From Rhyzopertha dominica (Eukaryota; Arthropoda; Insecta; Coleoptera; Bostrichidae): a stretch of DNA of 64,000 bases. The notes below the pieces were generated by a model. The model did not search any database and was not told the origin of the DNA. It saw nothing but the letters and a program-made list of their open reading frames with translations. Position 1 is the stretch's first letter. The number at the start of each line of letters is the position of its first letter. The DNA is taken from contig QCXZ01000064.1 of NCBI GenBank assembly GCA_025024175.1, positions 52,721,325 through 52,785,324 on the forward strand. The letters run 5' to 3'. Below are positions 59,298-64,000 of this stretch, in pieces. The position numbers and the translations under genes are program-made.

Positions 59298-62200
59298 ACT
59301 ATGGCATTGATGCTGCAGGAAGTAGTAAAAATCAACGTAGTACTTACTTCATCTTTAAAGTTATAATAGCTGTTTTTTCTCTTATTGTTTGCGTAAATAA
59401 GATATTCCGTTTTCAAGTGTACGTCTATTAACCGGAAATCCCATATTTAACTGACGAATTATCTCATCAGGCGAGGATTCACAGCATTGAGATCGAACTT
59501 CAGTTACAAGTAAGTTATACTTTCGATTTTGAATATGTTCTGACAATCTAATTTATAACTAATAATCGGATCAGGAGGGGTGCGTTTACAGTTAATTTGT
59601 TTAAAACTGTTTTATTTTGTCTATAATTACCTTTAGTATGAAATCGAATTCTAATTAATATAAGATCAAACAGCTATATATAACGAAGATATGCTCAAAT
59701 GACACATTAAAAACAGTAGCAGTCTATTTAATTAACCTGTTACCTGTGCCACCAGCGGTTTTGTTAAAAAAAATTATAATTTTTACTCTCGTAAATAGGA
59801 ATTGATTATAGTAAGCTACAAAACCACCACAAAGCTTGTGTCGTTATTTGAAAACGTAGTGACTTTAATAAGTAACCGTGCGCTCAAACAGTACACACCG
59901 ACACATAAACAGCCTTGTTTCAAAGTCCACTTCAAAATAAAAGTGCAGCGTGCTACAGTCGCCGTCACGCAACCCCTTTAATTATTTAACGCCGAGCTTT
60001 AAAGCCGTTGTAAAGCTTTTGCGCTTCGAACGTGTGCACTTATTGTAAAGGAACTAGGGCCAATTGTACGAACGGATTAAATATGTAGCTTGCGAACTTT
60101 CATTCAAACTCTGTCATAAAATGTAAATTTCGCACAGTGTAGAAAATAAAGGCGCGGGAAAATCTCTAGAGCCGGGGGCTAAAGCGTGAATTGTGCGAAA
60201 TTGTAATGCCCGCTTCGTTCCGGTAGGTGTAGTTTAAAACTTTGAAAATTACGACGGACGTTATTTAGAAATAAATGATGCGACGTGGTTACGCTAACAG
60301 AGAACAGACAGCTGCATTTTGTGGGAAAGTATGGTTTCGCACAATTCGCAAAAATCTGAATCTGCTTGTGTTATAGTTGTTAAATAATATACACTATTGG
60401 ATTTTTGATATTTGCAAAATAATCAAATGTCATTTTTTTAAATCTCTTTGGTAACCAGGGAAATTAAAAACCTTTCAGATTAAATAGTCATAGTAGGCTA
60501 CTGTTTCAGGAGAAATGAAATTGTTTGCAAGTGTCAAATAAAATTAGTGGTTAACGATTTATGAGAAGTGCACTTTCTGACAGAGACTAAAGTAAAACAG
60601 CTTTTTGATCTTCGGAGAAAAAAGGCGGTTAAGTACAAGATGATATTGAAAAAACTTATTGTTAGGTTATTAAGTGAATAATTAATGCTTTTAACATTAC
60701 CGTGAATGAAAAGTGGGTTCACCACTACGATACAGAAACGAGAAGATAAAGCGTGGAATGGATGCAGAAGAGTTCGCCATTGCATTGTTAAAGGTTTGGT
60801 TATTGTAGTTTCGTCGAGATATTTTATTGCAACCAGATGGAGAAAATTGGTCCTGTTCCTAGATGAATACAGCCGTTGCAGTTTGCGGCTCTTTTGTGAT
60901 TGGGGTACACGACCTAAAAATTACGATGGTTAGCGCGCAAAACCTCTTAGTTTATGTTAGCTTCGGCCATAGTTGGTTAAAAATTATTGATTCGATCGCA
61001 CAGTCTCCTCAGGATATGAAGCACTGATTTAGTTACGATTTGTCAACCATGTGAAGTTTTTTCTGAAGTGTTCCTTATGTTATAGTGGTTAAAAGTAGTG
61101 GCCATATCGCGTGGTAGCTTCAGATTCGGGATATCCACGAGTTAGATAGGTCTGATTATAATTGTTTAGCTTTGGCTAGCTTTGATTTAGAATTTGAGGA
61201 CAATTGTTAACGAGAAGATGACCAATGTCGCGCGTAGAGAATAGCAAGTGGAGGTGGTTTTGACCAATCAGGTCTCAGTTCAGTTAAGTTAAGAATCTTC
61301 AGTCTGCGTTCCACTTATACCGGTTGAAAGAACAATGTAGCCAGTTCTTTCCTTCCTGCGTAAAATGATTTAATTGTGCTCAGGTGTAAGTTTGGTAGCA
61401 GCGTCCGAATGAAGGAAAGTCACACACTTTCATTATGTTTTGATATAGTTCATTTAAACTTAATTAGATTGCGCGCAATTACTAGGATCCGCGTAATAGT
61501 TTAATTAGTAAGCATCCCCAGCAGTTAATGTCGGCCAACCATAGTGATTTGCAACGGGGATCTTAATGATGGTACGTAAGGATTGCAGTGTGGAGTTAAT
61601 AGATCCGCTCGCTATTAATTCTAACCTGTGAACAAGCATGATAAAAAGGCCACATTAAATTTGATGTCAGGCCTGCCAAGCAGGTATCTTTTTAGAACTT
61701 TTACCACGTATTAAACAAACTATAACTGCGCAACAGTATTCTGCTTTAGCTATAAAACACGTTGCTCCAATGGTACTCAGGGAACGGTAATGCTAGTCAT
61801 TGCAGCCGAAAATATTTTTCTAGAGTGCTAAAGCGCTTCACCATTATTATATTAAGAGTGTCAACATCTCATTCATCTTCCTCTTCCAAGTCGTTTATTT
61901 CTATGTCAATTATAAAACAATAATATCTGAATCGCCCTAGAAAAATATGAGATAACGTACAATACGTAAAAAAAAACTATTTTGTATAACGATGTTGTGT
62001 CTGGAAGGTTAGGTATTCAGTTATATTTCTACGTAAACAAAATAAAAGGCGAGAGTAGTGCCTTCTTCAATTCATTTGGGCATGTCACACACAGCTGCCT
62101 TGCTTTACATGGAATATATACTAAATGAGTAGGGTTAAATATTGAATCCTACGTAAAGCAACCTACTGCAATGTATGCAAACTAATAGTACTCAATACAA

Positions 62201-62852
62201 AATACCTAATCAAATATTAGACTGCGATTCTAATTAGAGTTAAATTGCGAATTCTGACTAACTGATTTCAAATCAATCCTGCATCCTTTGATGTCTAATG
62301 ATTTCAAACGTAACTCCAGCTTAATCGAAACGTTTGTCGATGCTGCAAGTTAAATTTTCAATGTTTCGCGGTTTTAGTTGAGCTATTTCAATTAATTGTC
62401 AGAGTTCGCCTCTGGTTTCTCTTTCCGTATTTAATTAGTTTTACACAGAACTGAATAAAAGTTTTTATTTCGCCTGCTTACACAGAATTCTAGTTAAATA
62501 TTCATTTTAGAGAATAAAAATTGTATTGTTAAATCTAAGAATAACGCAAGTATGTTTGCATGTTAAGTATATCGAAATAATTTAATGATGCTACTTTAAT
62601 AGTCTACACCATTGGTTCGAAACTAAGGAATGATATAATAATCCACTCTCAAAACTGAAGAAGATTAGTTGATTGGAGAAATTCCTCTTTTAATGACGTC
62701 ATACAGGTCCGGGAATCAAGATGAATGCTTCGGAAAATATTAATTTAACGTATTAACTGTACAAGTCAGTTAACAATAGATAAACCATAATACCCATAAT
62801 CAAAATAATACACTTTTGTTTAATATCATAATACTAAAAATGCTATAACATT
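59298..62852. other. Stretch without recognised gene
   Basis: A GC-richer block at about 59930-60300, with several TTTAATTA-like and TTTAACGCC sites, is the best candidate in the window's right part for a regulatory or old functional element. Another mixed block is at about 61200-61640. No exon of the Sidestep-like gene was found here. Confidence 0.3.
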
Positions 62853-62855
62853 TAG

Positions 62856-63604
62856 GTCCTTTGTTGTTTAATATCTATATAAATGACATTTCCAATTGTT
62901 TCAAACATTCAAATTTTTTAATGTATGCCGATGATTTAAAAATCTATCGTTGTGTTTCATCTATAGACAACTGCAAGCTTCTCCAGGAGGATATTGAAAG
63001 GCTGAAATTGTACTGCCAAAGTAATAACCTTTTTTTTAACATTGATATATGTTGCACGATATCATTTACCAGGAATAAGAGCATTATAAAATTTGATTAT
63101 AGTATAAACAGTAGCTTGTTGAATAGGGTAAATGCAATTAGAGACTTGGGTGTTATATTTGATTCAAAGATGCTATTTAGTGAGCATATTTTCTAATTTG
63201 TAAGGAAGGCAAATAATAGTCTAGGATTTATTATTAGAGTTTGTTCTGAATTTAGAAAATGGAAATCTTTTAATTCTTTGTTCATGGCTTACTTACGTTA
63301 ATACTATTCTGAACTATGCTTCAGTTATTTGGAATCCCCAATATATTGTGTACATTAATAGCCTTGAAAGGATTCAGAACAAATTCCTTAGATATGATGC
63401 TTATAAATTTCGTATAGATCTGCAGAGTACTGATCTTATACGTGAACACTTTCGCATGCTGCCTCAGGAGCAGCGACGAAGTTTTGCAGATCTCCGTTAT
63501 CTGCACAGCATTTGCAGTGGTGCAGTGGACTCGACAGTTATTTTGAGTATGTTGAATATTTCGGTGCCTTCTGTGTATAATACTAGGTGTCATAATTTGT
63601 TTTA
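62856..63604 (+). pseudogene. LINE ORF2 C-terminal part
   Basis: RT block MYADDLKIYR with the catalytic YADD at 62924-62935, then LKLYCQSNNLFFNI, then VNAIRDLGVIFDSKMLFSEH (RT thumb). A stop at 63194-63196 and a frame change near 63290 follow, then ILNYASVIWNPQYIVYINSL and ERIQNKFLRY, the conserved post-RT region of Jockey/CR1-like proteins. A frame continuing to 63604 ends in NTRCHNLF. An RRKKILKC segment further on probably belongs to the same C-terminus past another stop. Stops and frameshift make it non-functional. Confidence 0.88.
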
Positions 63605-63948
63605 AGTACCAGTACATTTCACTAATGCATATGCAAACTCGCCACTTCTTAGATGTATGAAGTCCTACAATTCATTAAGCAGGCTAACCAATCCATCACT
63701 TGCAGTTGATATATTTAGTGATTCTGTATACTCATTTCGGAGAAAAAAAATTTTAAAGTGCTCCACCAATAAATTTTTCCGTTTCCGTTCGTATTTTGGT
63801 AGTTTACTTCTTATATAATGTTATAATCGTAAATAAGGTGTTAATTAGGTATTAATTTTACGTTTTAATAATTTCTGTTTTGCGGTGTGGTTTATTCTAT
63901 NCTATGTTGTAAGCAGTGTTTTAGGTTCGTCCTATTTGTGCTTCTGTA

Positions 63949-63950
63949 TA

Positions 63951-63981
<31 letters not shown>

Positions 63982-63982
63982 A
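63949..63982. repeat. (TAAA)n tail of the LINE
   Basis: About eight to nine TAAA units directly after the LINE 3' region. Simple-repeat tails of this kind are usual for CR1/Jockey-like elements. Confidence 0.95.
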
Positions 63983-64000
63983 CATGTCAACATTCTAGGT

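Larger units (their letters stand above)
62853..63982 (+). mobile_element. 5'-truncated non-LTR retrotransposon (Jockey/CR1-like)
   Basis: Starts inside reverse transcriptase at GPLLFNIYINDI and runs to a (TAAA)n tail at 63949-63982. This is the classic structure of a LINE truncated during target-primed reverse transcription. The flanks share a weak aacatt-taggt-like sequence (62847-62857 and 63989-64000) that could be a worn target duplication. Confidence 0.9.

Noticed and set aside
1..64000. CRISPR array, bacterial operon, riboswitch or prophage
   Set aside because: The only regular arrays are microsatellites and the 38-bp tandem repeat, which has no spacers; splice sites and transposon content show a eukaryotic nuclear genome.

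Overview
The window looks like nuclear DNA of an insect: AT-rich, gene-poor and full of decayed transposable elements. The case rests on insect-type families, namely a Sidestep-like immunoglobulin gene split by very long introns, a maT-type (DD37D) mariner, Tc1/IS630-like transposase remnants, a Ty3/Gypsy element whose primer-binding site fits tRNA-Trp, a Penelope-like element with a GIY-YIG endonuclease, and Jockey/CR1-like non-LTR retrotransposons. I cannot name the insect order from the sequence.

The only host gene I can support lies on the minus strand. Three exons at 50852-50962, 16561-16773 and 9311-9462 have consensus splice sites and compatible phases. Joined, they give one complete Ig domain and the first half of the next, in the style of the Sidestep (Side) family of neuronal cell-surface proteins, the receptors/ligands of Beaten-path proteins. 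The first Ig domain and signal peptide must lie beyond 64 kb, and the rest of the protein before position 1 or in an exon I missed. The intron between the first two exons is about 34 kb and the next about 7.1 kb, so most of the window is intron of this gene.

Region by region. 0.7-2.0 kb: dead maT mariner. 3.0-4.0 kb: foldback element. 7.5-7.9 kb: MITE. 8.3-8.7 kb: LINE 3' end. 9.3 kb: exon. 11.2-11.7 kb: hAT-type MITE with a perfect 8-bp target duplication. 14.3-14.7 kb: transposase remnant. 16.6 kb: exon. 17.3 kb: Gypsy integrase scrap. 21.8-22.4 kb: another transposase remnant. 28.4-29.9 kb: two repeat-family copies. 32.6-35.0 kb: internally deleted Ty3/Gypsy element with tRNA-Trp-type primer site, a small myristoylation-plus-membrane-segment ORF and a 38-bp tandem repeat. 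35.1-35.7 kb: long-armed MITE. 40.3-41.4 kb: truncated Penelope-like element with a hammerhead-ribozyme motif just after its stop codon. 45.4-45.6 kb: a GC-rich retrozyme-like segment with a textbook type I hammerhead ribozyme. 45.6-47.6 kb: MITE and foldback nest. 50.9 kb: exon. 51.4-58.3 kb: repeats and a LINE fragment. 58.7-59.3 kb: transposase remnant. 62.9-64.0 kb: 5'-truncated LINE.

The most interesting signals are the two hammerhead ribozymes. The one at 45.5 kb has an intact core, perfect stems, an internal loop in stem I and a two-base-pair palindromic stem III, the architecture of retrozymes and Penelope-like ribozymes that act as dimers. Nothing here looks like a bacterial operon, CRISPR array or phage.
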